Assembly: GCA_039707465.1 (NCBI GenBank)
Contig: CM077647.1
Location: 175,518,663-175,582,662 of the forward strand
Reading direction: 5' to 3'
DNA length: 64,000 nt
Origin: Rhabdophis nuchalis
Lineage: Eukaryota > Chordata > Lepidosauria > Squamata > Natricidae
Shown: positions 52,521 through 64,000 of the stretch, in pieces
How the letters are laid out: each line of letters opens with the position of its first letter
Position numbering within the stretch: the first letter of the stretch is position 1
Position numbers and translations under genes: made by a program
The notes under the pieces: model-generated
What the model saw: the letters and a program-made list of their open reading frames with translations, nothing else
The model's database searches: none
Told to the model about the DNA's origin: nothing

Positions 52521-52951
52521 GTATCGAATTACTGAATGGGCTACGATTAAACAATTATGATCCCATATTGGATTCAGTCTGTTTAGAAATCTGATTTCTG
52601 TTCTTTAAAAAAAAATAAACACTAGCATATTCTTTTCCAATGTTGTTGATGATGAAACATTTGCCAAATTAAAAAAAAATACAAAGGCATGCTTGGACAT
52701 TTCATTTGTATTTCCACTTATAATCACAAGAATGGCCATGGTTCCATGACATTGTTACCCTGTTAAATTATTTAAACACCTTGCCATTCAAGCAGGACCT
52801 TTTGTACATCGTTGAAATTTCTGCAACTTTTTAATTTGATAAATTCAGTATTTTGGGGGGAAGTCAAAAATATTTTTTTCCTTGTAAAGGAGAAAAATTA
52901 CAAACTGTTTAAAGTGTCTCCAATTTCAGAATCTTTTATGATTATCACCAG

Positions 52952-53078
52952 GTTCATCCACTTTCTCAATGCAATGACCCCTGTTTCCCTGGTTTCTGGA
53001 AGAAAGGGATCGAGGGGAATCAGTTCTGCTGCTATGACTGTGTTCCATGCCCAGAAGGGAAGATTTCAAACCAAAATG
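52952..53078 (+). CDS. V2R gene C, exon 5 (cysteine-rich linker)
   Basis: 127 nt between ..CACCAG and GTAGGT with six linker cysteines ([14 protein letters not shown]). Residues 530-571 plus one base of a split Asp codon. Confidence 0.94.
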
Positions 53079-53121
53079 GTAGGTTAGGAATTCTACCAAT
53101 TTTAATTAGACTTAAGCAAAC

Positions 53122-53753
53122 TGTGGTCCACCAGCAGCCAGCAGACCTGGCAGCAGATTCGGATAGCGAGAAGGTTGAGGAGAAACATGGGCCAGTCCAG
53201 GAGTCTGTGGAAGGCTCAGAGGAGGGCCCTGGATTGGAGGCAGAGAGGGGACCAATACCACCTGGTTGTTATTTGTTACCTCTGGAGCCTCTAGAGTCTG
53301 ACATCAGTGATGCAGAAGAAGAGCAGGAGCCTGTTCCCAGTGTGCACATGTGCAGAGCTGCCAGAAGGCAATAAAAATTAACAAAACAGTGTTGACTTTG
53401 GAGTAAGGCTTGGAGATGATTGGCCCCTCCCATACGATGTAAGAGAGGAGTGGATCGGATGTGAGCTCTGCAGGAAGCAATTAGTTCATCTGGTTAGTTC
53501 AAGCTTTGAAAAGTTCTGTTTGACTCTGTGCTTTGCATTTGGCCATTACGTCTCTGGCAACATTCCCAGGGAGATAAGGTGGGTGTTTATCAGCATTCTT
53601 ATAAAAGGCTGTGGCAACTCGAGCAGACATCTGTCAGAACCTTCAAAGACTGTTTGTGAAAACTTGTGGACTGTGAATGACCATAATTCACAGCCGTCTA
53701 AATAAAAAAAAGTTTTGTGATTTATGCTTTCTCGGTAAGCCTAGGTCCGAACA
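53122..53753 (+). repeat. LTR-like repeat in gene C intron 5
   Basis: Sister of 8957-9587. Its acidic 83-codon frame is kept with one Ile/Ser change. Confidence 0.5.
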
Positions 53754-53816
53754 TTACTAAACTATTTTCAGTAATTTGGAATCTCTAGGTAACAAATTCT
53801 TTGATTTTCCTTTTAG

Positions 53817-54715
53817 ATATGGACAACTGTTTTCAATGTTCAGAAGATTATTATCCAAATAAAGAAAAGAAAGGATGTATCCCAAAACTGGTGGTGTTTC
53901 TAACCTTTGAAGAAACTCTAGGAGTTGGTTTAACTTCAGGAGCTCTTTCTTTCTTCTTCTTGACATCTGGGGTATTTGGAACTTTTATTAAGCACAGGGA
54001 TACTCCCATTGTGAGAGCCAACAACCGTTCCCTCACATACACCCTACTGGTCTCTCTCCAGCTCTGTTTTCTCTCCTCTATGTTGTTTCTCAGCCAATCT
54101 AGCAGAGTGACCTGCCTTCTCCGTCAACCAATGTTTGGCATCACCTTCTCAGTAGCCATTTCTAGTGTACTGGCCAAAACCATCACTGTGGTTGTGGCTT
54201 TCATGGCCACTAAACCGGGATCTAAGTTGAGAAAATGGGTTGGGAAACGATTGGCTCTTTCTACTGTCCTTTCCGGTTCTATCATCCAAGTATGTATTTG
54301 TATTGTTTGGTTGTCGACATCTCCTCCATTTCCTGAGATGGACAAGAACTCAGAGCACCAAGAAATGATTTTGCAATGCAATGAGGGGTCATCTGTCTTC
54401 TTCTTCTGTGTCTTGGGCTACATGGGTATCTTGGCCATTGCCAGCTTTATTGTGGCTTTCCTTGCCCGTAAATTACCTGACAGCTTTAATGAAGCCAAGT
54501 TCATCACCTTCAGCATGTTGGCCTTCTGCAGTGTGTGGATCTCCTTCTTTCCAGCCTATCTGAGCACAAAAGGAAAAGCCATGGTAGCTGTGGAGGTCTT
54601 CTCCATCTTGGCCTCCAGTGCTGCATTACTAGGATGCATATTTCTGCCCAAATGCTACATCGTGGTTTTCAGACCTAACTTAAACCACAGAGAACAACTC
54701 ATAAAGAGGAATTAA
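53817..54715 (+). CDS. V2R gene C, exon 6 (seven-helix domain)
   Basis: 899 nt, acceptor TTTTAG, stop TAA at 54713-54715. Residues 572-870. It carries the last three of nine linker cysteines, seven hydrophobic helices and the V2R signature [20 protein letters not shown]. The six exons of gene C sum to 2613 nt, or 870 residues plus stop, a usual V2R length. All splice sites are GT..AG and all phases match. Of the copies here it is the only one fully visible and fully open. The receptor would sit in the plasma membrane of vomeronasal neurons and detect peptide or protein cues (family knowledge); its ligand is unknown. Confidence 0.95.
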
Positions 54716-55244
54716 TACTCCAAGTGCACATGTGTAAATCTGAACTAGACTGTGTTGTTCCTCTATACATTGTCAAACACTATGTGGTTAGTGGGGTTTT
54801 ATGCATAATTTTGTATTCATTTATTTTTTGTCATGTTTATGTAGTATATATTGGAGGTGGTGACCCTTTGGGACCAGTATGCAGCAACATTTCATGTTAA
54901 GGTATGATGCACATTCAAAGTGATAATAAAGTTGTTCCAACTTCCTATTTTCACCATTTCCCAAGATTCTTTAATCTTATTCTTTCCCCATTTCAACCAT
55001 CAATTTGAACTTGACTTTGATAATCTAGGTGTCTTGGTTCTTGTTAGGATATTTCAGATATTGACTCAAGCAATGTTCAATGTTTGCAGAGACATTTTCA
55101 TGGTTTTCATACTTTCAAGTCATAAAGCACCACTTAAATATATTTGCTCATTGCCATTTTATGAATATATATTTAATGTAGTATTATAGGATATCAGTTT
55201 TAGATTTGTTACGCATTTTCGAAATGAAAGCTTATTGAGTTTGT
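54716..55244 (+). promoter_or_regulatory. Gene C 3' UTR and flank with poly(A) signal
   Basis: AATAAA at 54925-54930. Sister of 10550-11081. Confidence 0.6.
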
Positions 55245-55793
55245 TGTGGCCCACCGTCAGCACAGCTGGCAGCAGAGTTGGAAAATGAGGAGGTTGGGGA
55301 GAAATATGGGCCAGTCCTGGGGGCTGAGGAAAGCTCAGTCAAGAGCTCTGCATTGGAGACATAGAGGGAGTTAGACAACAGTAAGGCAGAGCTGCTGGAA
55401 GATAAGAACAACTAAGAAAGCAGGGTCAATTTAGGAGTAAAGCCACACCTTGTAGGTAATTGCCCCCTCCCATAGGAAACAAAAAAGGAACGAACAGGGA
55501 GCAGGCTTTTGCAGGAAACCATTCGTTCATTCAGCCAGTTCAAGAGTGGAAAGTTCTGTATGTGACTATAAGAGACTCTGTGCCAAGTTTTGCCTTGCCC
55601 TGCATTTGGAAACTAGTTATATGGCAGCTCTCCAAGTGAGATAAGGTTTGTGTTGATAAATATTCCTTGGAAAGACTGTTTGCTAAGTCTTGCTGACTGT
55701 GAATAAAAGGAATTCACAGTCATGTAAATAAAAGAGGTTTTGCTGGGACCAAGACTCTGCTTCTTGGTTTTTAAGGAAGCCTGGGTCAGAAGA
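55245..55793 (+). repeat. LTR-like repeat, second type copy
   Basis: Sister of 11082-11630. Confidence 0.5.
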
Positions 55794-56127
55794 ATCTCAT
55801 ACATTTAACTGCATGTTACAATAGACTTTCATACTGGGGTATAACCTTTTGCTCTCTGTCCATAAATCTGTTTTCATTGCAACCTGTTTTCAGATTTCAA
55901 TAATATAGGGAAAATGATGAAATGAAATTAAATGTATTTTTCCTTCTGCTTCATCCTTTATTCAAATTTGTGCTGACCATAGACCATATAAAGAGTAATT
56001 TGAATTGGTTTGGAATTAAAAGTCTGGCATCTTTTCAATAACAGCAAAGGTGAAATCCAGTGCAAATTATAGGGGGACGTGCATATCCCTCACTGATAGT
56101 GGGAGGAACAATAAAGATAAAAATATC

Positions 56128-56526
56128 CAAAAAAGCTGCCAAAAAAGCCAACACAATTCTGGGCTGCATAAACAGAGGGATAGAATCTAGATCACGTGAA
56201 GTGTTAATGCCACTGTATAGTGCCTTGGTAAGACCACACTTGGAATACTGCATACAGTTTAGGTCGCCACGATGTAGAAAAGACGTGGAGACTCTGGAAA
56301 GAGTGCAGAGAAGCGCAACCAAGATGATTAGGGGACTGGAGACTAAAACAAATGAAGAACGGTTGCAGGAGCTAGATATATCTAGTTTAATGAATAGAAG
56401 GACCAGGGGAGACATGATAGCAGTGTACCGATATCTCAGAGGGTGCCACAAAGAAGAGGGAGTCAAACTATTCTCCAAGGCACCTGGGTGCAGGACAAGA
56501 AGCAATGGGTGGAAACTAACCCTCTA
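56128..56526 (+). repeat. CR1 LINE fragment, RT C-terminal region
   Basis: Sister of 11965-12363, with a few coding differences. Confidence 0.8.
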
Positions 56527-56911
56527 CACGCCTTCTTTCTTGTGAAAAGCAGTCATACAGATAGTTTGGGAGGCCTCCAAAGTGCTCTTGTGGGCTTGGG
56601 GTGGAGCCAAAATGAGCAAAAAAAATTGGCCCATTTTTCACAAAAACAGGGTTTTTGGGTTTCTTCTGCCAAAAACAGTGCATACATAGCCTTTAGGAGG
56701 CTTGTAGAGTGCTCTTGCGGGGTGGGGGGCAAAAATGCAATGAGCCCATTTCCACTCATTTTTGCCCTCTCCAACCCCCAGGAACACTTTGCACATCCAT
56801 TTTTGTGAAGGGAAAGAGTTTTGGGGGTCCAAAAATGCTGTATTCTCTGTATAAGACACACTTCCTCTCTTTTGGTGGAAAAAGGTGCATCTCATTATTT
56901 GAAAAAGTATA
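56527..56911. mobile_element. TIR (MITE-like) element, 5' truncated
   Basis: Sister of 12364-12748. Confidence 0.5.
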
Positions 56912-56973
56912 TAGTATATATGTAGGAAGGTAGGAATGGAGAGAGAGAAAGAAAAAGAGATGGGCAGATAGAG

Positions 56974-57779
56974 ATTTAGATTTAGATTTAGATTTCATTA
57001 TATTTGTATCCCGCACCTATCTTCTACTAAAGGACCCAGGGTGGAGCACAGGAATTTCAAAACACAATATACAATACAAAATACATAACGTCCTAAAACC
57101 CTGTTAAACTTAATAGCCCTGTGCTAAAAAATATTATTTAAAAAACCCTCTAATTAAATTTTTTTACAACTAACACTCAGTCATTTATCGGGTGGTTACC
57201 CTAAGCTGGCTTGATGGAACAGGTGCGTTTTCAAACGCTGGCGGAAAAGGTGGTACGGAGATCGGGACGCAGGTTGTTTCAGAGGGTAGGGCCAGCCAAA
57301 GAGAAGGCCCTTCCCCTTGGCGGCGCCAACCGGCATTGCCCGGCCGACGGCACCCGGAGAAGACCCTCTCTATGGGAGCGGATCGGTCGAAGGGATGTAT
57401 GAGGCAGGAGATGGTCTCGCATATAACTAGGCCCCGAGCCATGGAGCACTTTAAAGAAGGTGATCAACACCTTGAAGCGTATCTGAAAGGCCACAGGCAG
57501 CCAGTGCAGCTCGCGCAGGACAGGTGTTATATGGGAACGCCTTGAGGCTCCAATAATCACCCACGCGGCCGCATTCTGAACTAGCTGCAACCTTCGGGTG
57601 TACCACAAGGGGAGCCCCATGTAGAGAGCATTAGAGTAGTCCAGACGGGATGTGACCAGTGCTTGACTGTCTGTGCGATGGGCATCCCGGTCTAGTAAGG
57701 GGCACAAGTAACTGGCGAACCAGGCGTACCTGGTAAAATGCCCTCCTGGCCACGGCTGTGACATGTTCCTCCATGTGAG
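56974..57779 (-). mobile_element. L2 LINE 3' end insertion
   Basis: Sister of 12811-13610; same RT C-terminal reading. 57780-58830 is the shared MITE-like and GA-rich spacer, with no gene. Confidence 0.85.
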
Positions 57780-58830
57780 AGGCTGAGTATCTATGGACCT
57801 TTCTCCCCACAGTTAAGTGAATCACTGCAGTTGTTAAATTAGTAACTCTGAATGTTAAGTGAGACTGGCTTGCCCATTTGCTTGACAAGAAGGTCGCAAA
57901 AGGGGATCAGGTGATGCAAGGACACTGCAACCATTGTAAATACAAGTCAGTTGCCAAATGTCTTCATTTAATCATGTGACCATGAGGATGGTGCAATGGT
58001 CATAAGTATGAAAAATGGCCATCAGTTACCTTTTTCAGTGCTTGTGTAGCTCTTTGCTGCCCACCACAAGTTCACACTCCCTGCATTTCTAAAACAGTAA
58101 AACAGAGCTCTGTCTTCTACTATTAAGCTGATGATCTGAAGAGAGATGCTGCAAATAAATCTTAGGCTACAATTCCTCTTTTCTCCTTCTATGCTCTATC
58201 ATCGTGATGGCGAACCTATGGCATGTGTAGCGCAGGTGGCATGCGGAGGCCTCTCTACCTGCACCTGAGCCCCAGCTGAGCTCCACCAATCATGATGGCC
58301 AGCTTATTTTAGGGTCTCTACAAACACTATACAAGCCATTGACATACATCCAACAGGAACAGGAAGTACCTCACAGGAACAAATGGAGGTAAATCCTAGA
58401 GAGGCGGGAAATGCATCACTGAACAATGGAGATGAATGCTAGAGAGGAGTAAAACTGCCGACATAATTCCTGTAATAGTGTAGCATGCACAGTGGGGAGC
58501 GCGGGGGGATGCAGCCCCCCACATGCCATTTTTGGTCCCAGGAGGCTTCAGGGAGGCCTGCTAAGGCCCAAAATGGGGTGCAGGAGGTGGTGCATCCTAG
58601 TTTGTGAGGTTTTTCAATATTATTCTGTTCAGCAATGAAAGAAAATGAAATGTGATGATGTAAATGAGAAAGGGATGGGAGAGGAGGAAAGAGTAGGGTG
58701 AAAAAGAGGAGGAGGAGGACGAGAAGAAGAAGGAGGAAGAAGAAGAAGCCAGAAGGAGGAGGAGACCATAGTAAGACCTAAAGTTTCCTGTCCATTTCTA
58801 AATAGAATAAAGCAACTTAATGCTTTCTCA

Positions 58831-59201
58831 TCTATATAAATAAAAATGTAACTGAGTTTGTTCAAAATTGCTAAACTCCAAAATTACTACACCAAAGGTA
58901 AGTAGGTAGGTATGTAAGTAGAGGGATAGAGTGAGAAATACAGTAGGTAGGTAGGTAGGTAGGTAGGTAGGTAGGTAGGTGGATAGAGAGTGAGAGGGAG
59001 AAATACAGTAGGTAGGTAGGTAGGTAGAGTGATAGAGAGAGAGAGAGAGAGAGAGAAATACAGTAGTTAGGTAAGTAGGTAGACAGAATAAGTAATACAG
59101 TAGGTAGGTAGGTTGGGGGTTATAGGATTGTTGTGTGTACACAGGTTGGTTGGCCATTTAACCAGACTAGGCCACAGCAACGAGTGGCCGAGTACAGCTA
59201 G
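58831..59201 (+). mobile_element. Helitron-like element, short copy
   Basis: Sister of 14661-15043 with a shorter (GTAG)n interior. Confidence 0.62.
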
Positions 59202-59232
59202 TATCTAATATAATCAAAAGATTCAGCCAACT

Positions 59233-60450
59233 ACCTCTCTGGTCGGTCACAATATGTGTTGACGGGAGGGCAGAGGTCGACCTCGAGGCCCCTCTTATGC
59301 GGGGTTCCTCAGGGGTCGGTCCTCTCGCCCCTCCTTTTCAACACATATATGAAGCCGCTGGGTGAGATCATCCATGGTTTTGGGGTGGAGTACCATCTGT
59401 ACGCTGATGACACTCCGCTGTACATATCCACCCCAGACCACCCCAATGATACCGCCAAAGTGCTGTCCCGGTGTTTGGAGGCCGTACGGATCTGGATGGG
59501 TGGTAACAAACTCAAGCTCAACCCTGCCAAGACTGAATGGCTGTGGTTTCCGGCACCCCGGTTCAGCCAGATTACTCCAACTCTGGCCATTGGGGGCGAA
59601 ACACTGGCCCCCGTGGAGAGGGCGCACAATTTGGGTGTCCTCCTGGATTCCCGGCTGTCCATGGAAGCCCATCTGGCGGCCGTGGCCAGGGGGGCATTTC
59701 ATCAGGTACGCCTGATGTGCCAATTGTGCCCCTTACTGGACCAGGCTGCCCTTTGCACAGTCACTCAAGCTATTGTGACGCCCCACTCGACTACTGTAAT
59801 GATCTCTACATGGGGCTTCCCTTGAGGTGCACTCGAAAGATACAGTTAGTCAAAAATGAAGCCGCGCGGGTGATTATGGGAGCTACTAGATGCTCCCACA
59901 TAACATCGATCCTGCGCGAGCTGAATTGGCTTCCTGTGGCCTTTCGGGTGTGCTTCAAGGTTTTGACAACCATCTTTAAAGCGCTTAATATCTCGGGGCC
60001 TAGTTATATGCGAGACCGCCTCCTGCCCCATACATCCCTTAGACCGATACGCTCCCACAGAGAGGGCCTTCTCAGGGTGCCGTCGGCCGGACAATGCTGA
60101 CTGGCGACACCCAGGGTAAGAGCCTTCTCTGTGGCGGGCCCAGCCCTTTGGAACGACCTACCCCCCGAATTACGTACCATCACCGACCTCCACCTCTTCC
60201 GCCAATGTCTAAAGACATACCTTTTCCAACAAGCCGGCCTAGCCTAACCGCCCATGGAGACTTTTTTAGACAGTTTTAAATTGGGAATTTTAAAAATTTG
60301 GTTTTAGCATAGGATAAGACAGTTTAATCTATATTTTAAATTTTGTATTTTTTGTATTCTGTACGTTTTTTAAATTTCCTGTGCGCCGCCCTGGGTCCTC
60401 TGCGGAGAAGGGCGGGATATAAATATAAATAAAATTAAAATAAATAAATA
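59233..60450 (+). mobile_element. L2 LINE insertion (RT to 3' end)
   Basis: Sister of 15075-16292, flanked by AACT (59229-59232, 60451-60454). It carries YADD and an extra stop near 60098-60100. Confidence 0.88.
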
Positions 60451-60540
60451 AACTGATACACTATGGAAGAAAAAACTATCAACTTTTGTTTGTTTGCTAC
60501 CCATCTCATGGTTCATGTGATTCCAAGGGTTTACATCATC

Positions 60541-61250
60541 AGGTCTGCAAGGAAGAAAAGGCAACACGATTACCGAAGCACCTGAAGGTTGGAAAATAAG
60601 CAATGAATAGAAACCGATCAAGCAGAGAAACAACCTAGTTATATGCGAGACCGCCTCTTGCCCCATACAACCCTTAGACCGATACGCTCCCACAGAGAGG
60701 GCCTCCTCAGGGTGCCGTCGGCTGGACAGTGCCGACTGGCGACACCAAGGGGAAGAGCCTTCTCTGTGGCGGGCCCAGCCCTTTGGAACGACTTACCCCC
60801 CTGAAATTCGCACCATCTCCGACTTCCGCCTCTTCCGCAAGTGTCTAAAGACACATCTGTTCCATCTAGCTGGCCTAGCATAACCCCCATTACTGATTCT
60901 TAGATAGTTTTAAATTTTGGGATTTTAATTTGCTTTTGAGCGCAGGATTTTATTAGAATAGGTTTTTCAAAATTTTATATGTTTTATATGTATTTTTAGT
61001 ATTCCTGTGCGCCGCCCTGAGTTTGGAGAAGGGCGGGGTATAAATTTAATAAAATAAAAATAAAAAACCTAGAACTAAGGAGAAAATTTCTAACAGGGAG
61101 AAGACTCAATCAGTGGAACAAATTGCATTGGGAAGTTGTGTGTGCCTTTTAAGAGACTGGACAGCCATTGATCAGAAATAATATAGGCCTCCTGTATGAG
61201 AAGGGGTGGACGAGATGACCTGCAAGGTGTCTTCCAACATGATTACTGTA
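60541..61250 (+). repeat. CR1 LINE 3' relic split by L2
   Basis: Sister of 16395-17110. The 5' edge lacks about 20 bases present at 16387-16410. Confidence 0.7.
60639..61065 (+). mobile_element. L2 LINE short 3' insertion
   Basis: Sister of 16503-16928, with AACCTAG at 60632-60638 and 61066-61072. Confidence 0.9.
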
Positions 61251-61832
61251 ACATCTTAAAATAAGCCAATCACATAATATAATATCTATGCACCTTAATG
61301 TTATGCAAAGGAAGGTGGACAGCACTTATCAGTCATTGTAAAAAATAAAATAAGTTTCAAAAATCAAATGCACTGTTTATTGCAAATTCCCCTCTGTACA
61401 TTTTATTAGCAGGTGTGCACTTGGGGAAAAAAAAGAGGCAGCCACTTATTCTTTCACAAAAATAATGATCTCCAGCAGTATTCACCATATTTATTAACTA
61501 GACAAAACAACAAAGACTGCACAGGAGACTGCTTCAATTCAACAACAATCAACATATCTGTATGGTTATAAGAAGTCCAGGGAGATTGGCACAAGGGTGA
61601 TAATGGCTGTGTCACAGCCATTGCTATGTACATTTGTTCTCCATCGCTTCAAACCCTGATGATATTCAAGGCACCAATTTGGACTCTCATGGATTTTCAA
61701 TAGACAGTGGTGGATTTTTTTGATTAGGTGCTCTCTCAGATAGAAACTTTAGATTCTTCACAGGATTCACCATTGGAATAATAGAAAATTCCTTCTGATT
61801 TAGGAGAGGATGGAAGAGAGACAATTCTAAGA
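61251..61832 (+). promoter_or_regulatory. 5' flank of V2R gene D
   Basis: Close match to the flanks of genes B and C. No core promoter called. Confidence 0.35.
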
Positions 61833-62035
61833 ATGAAGATATTGTTCCTCTTGATGCTTCTGGTGAAGAAAATAATAACTCTGCCCTGCCCTGCGAGTGA
61901 TGTTTTCCTTGTTCCTCATGAGTGGTATCAGCCTGGTGACCTCGTCATTGGTGGGATGGCGTCCCACATCATTTACAATTTCTATGAAATGAAGTTTAAG
62001 GAAAATCCTGCTATAAAACCTTATGACTTACCAAA
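61833..62035 (+). CDS. V2R gene D, exon 1 (gene continues beyond window)
   Basis: ATG at 61833, the same 67-codon signal peptide and N-terminus as gene B, with donor GTAAGT at 62036. By its position in the 44-kb repeat it is the sister of pseudogene B. Whether it shares gene B's exon 3 deletion and exon 6 stop cannot be seen here. Confidence 0.9.
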
Positions 62036-62140
62036 GTAAGTGTGTGTGTTTCTTTTTTCAAATCTTAATAAGTTCCCCCTAAATTGCTTATATGAGTAAA
62101 ATGTTTTCAACAGAAATGTAGGTATTATGTGTAACCTATG

Positions 62141-62553
62141 TGTCAGGGTTCCAAATAGCATCTGAAAGTAAATCAGAGTCCAAGGCAAAATATTGCTCAA
62201 AGTTCCAATTTATTAAGAGAGCCACGTTGGCACATCCGGTAAAACCTGAATCTGAAAGCTTCCTAGTTTTCCCCACCTAGTTGAAAGATCAAGATCTTGC
62301 CCCCACAAGTCCATCAAATGGTCCAATCTTCCAGTGCCATGCTGGCAGTTCCACCCAACCAGTTCCAGTCAGGTGTAGAAGTGCAAAGACAAAGGATGAC
62401 CTTGGCTTTCTAGAAAGAATTTTGTTATGTCTACATATCATCTAACACCATACAATCTCCCCTCCCATTTTCCCACAATAGAAAATGCATATTAGAATAA
62501 TAGAAAGTGTGACAGGCCAAAGATCCAAAAGAAAGATAGCTGTAGGCCTGACA
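62141..62553. mobile_element. Solo LTR in gene D intron 1
   Basis: Ortholog of 18003-18415, flanked by CTATG on both sides (62136-62140, 62554-62558). Confidence 0.85.
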
Positions 62554-62558
62554 CTATG

Positions 62559-62775
62559 TAAAAAGCTGTGGTGGTGCAGCAGTTAGAATGAAGACTATAA
62601 ATGAATGCTTTCTCCAGGAGTTCAATCCTGAGGGGCTCAAGGTTGTTTCAGCCTTTGATTCTTCCAAGGTTAGTAAAATGAGAAGCCAGATTGCTGGAGG
62701 CAATATGTAAGCCACTTAGAGATGGCAGTATAAGTCAAGCAGTACATTTGCTATTGCTGTTGCTGTATCTAATCA
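62559..62775 (+). repeat. tRNA-derived SINE
   Basis: Ortholog of 18421-18640. Confidence 0.7.
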
Positions 62776-63007
62776 TCCCGGTCTATTTTAAGTAATGGGA
62801 AATAAAACCATTTTCTTTACTTTATGTCAAAGTGTTTGGCATATAATATATGAGACTTTAGTGCAAAAGAATCTTTTGAAGAACATTTAGTGAGTTTTAG
62901 GTAATTTTTTTAAAAAAATCTTCATTTTCACTATTAACAAAACATGCATATAATAAACGACATAATTTTGGTGAATTGTGAAACAAGTTAGAAAAAATGG
63001 GTGAGAG

Positions 63008-63880
63008 AATAAATTTGCAGATGACACCAAACTGGCAGGAATAGCCAACACGCCAGGAGATAGGCTTAAGATACAGAAGGATCTCGACAGACTTGAAAAT
63101 TGGGCACTATCTAACACAATGAAATTCAATGGTGAAAAAAGTAAGATTCTACATTTAGGCAAGAAAAACAATATGCACAGGTACAGTATAGGTGGTATCT
63201 TGCCCAATAGTAGTAACTGCGAGAGGGATCTTGGAATCCTAGTGGACAATGATTTAAATAGGAGCCAGCAGAGTGCAGCAGCTGCCAAAAAAGGCAACAC
63301 AGTTCGAGGCTACATATACAGAGGGATAGAATCAAGATCACGAGAAGTGTTAATATCACTTTATAATGCCTTGGTAAGGCTATACTTGCAATACGGCATT
63401 CAGTTTTGGTCACCACGATGTAGAAAAGATGTGGAGACTCTAGAAAGAGTGCAGAGAAGAGCAACAAAGTTGATTAGGGGACTGTAGACTAAAACATATG
63501 AAGAATGGTTGTAGGAACTGGGTATGTCTACTTTAATGAAAAGAAGGACTAGGGGAGAGATGATTGCAGTGTTCCAATATCTCAGGGGTTGTCACAAAGA
63601 AGAGGGAGTAAAGCTATTCTCCAAGGCACCTGAGGGTAGAACAAGAAGGAATGGGTGGACTAATCAAGGAGAGAAGCAACTTAGAACTGAGGAGAAATTT
63701 CCTGACAGTTAGAACAATTAATCAGTGGAACAGCTTACCTTTAGAAGTTGTAAATGCTCCAACACTGGAAGTCTTTAAGAAGATGTTGGATAACCATTTG
63801 TCTGAAATAGCATAGGGTTTCCTGACTAGAAGACATCCAAGGTCCCTTCCAAGTTTGCTATTGTATTGTATTGTATTAAA
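63008..63880 (+). repeat. CR1 LINE, RT box to 3' end
   Basis: Ortholog of 18870-19741, starting at KFADDTKLAG and ending in (TTGTA)n. The window ends at 64000, before gene D exon 2. Confidence 0.9.
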
Positions 63881-64000
63881 TGTGTACCATGAGAAAAGCA
63901 CTGGGTTGTTTTTTTTTGTTTCTAGTAGGAGATATTTGTTGCAAACCATGGAAATATTGTATATAAAAAACAGAATTGATCTTTGTACAAATTATTGAGC

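Noticed and set aside
1..64000. A new multi-gene system
   Set aside because: All coding regions are explained by V2R receptors or transposon proteins. I found no cluster of unexplained genes.

Overview
The window is vertebrate nuclear DNA from a squamate reptile, most likely a snake. It has spliced class C (vomeronasal type 2, V2R) receptor genes with GT..AG introns. Its repeats are squamate-typical: a Sauria-type SINE, BovB, L2 and CR1 LINEs, a CR1/L3 3' end running into an (ATTCT)n tail of the kind known in snakes, Helitron-like elements and Gypsy LTR retrotransposons. I see no bacterial, CRISPR or structural RNA genes.

The layout is a tandem V2R array on the + strand, with four gene copies touched. 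Gene A (1-10549) lacks its 5' part, and its visible exons 3(end)-6 are open. Gene B (17695-26081) has all six exons but is a pseudogene, with a 1-bp deletion in exon 3 and an in-frame stop in exon 6. Gene C (39894-54715) has six open exons that join in phase to an 870-residue receptor. Gene D (from 61833) shows only exon 1. Each receptor has the standard plan: signal peptide and start of the extracellular domain (exon 1), ligand-binding domain (exons 2-4), nine-cysteine linker (exon 5 and start of exon 6), and seven-helix domain (exon 6).

Two levels of duplication are visible. The basic gene unit recurs every ~22 kb (exon 1 at 17695, 39894, 61833). A ~44.1-kb two-gene unit is repeated at very high identity: 1-19863 corresponds to 44082-64000. 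Genes A and C share a Gypsy chromovirus inserted antisense in intron 3. Gene B lacks it.

Intergenic and intronic DNA is almost all transposon-derived. Because units are paralogous, several insertions can be read against an empty site in a neighbouring unit, which gives a relative insertion history. The B-C spacer carries a second Gypsy element (27832-32826) with near-identical LTRs and a gag-pol frame broken by a single stop codon.

I found no evidence for a new multi-gene system. The most informative signals are the higher-order duplication, the mosaic (gene-conversion-like) identity between genes B and A/C, the filled/empty insertion sites, and the nearly intact Gypsy element.
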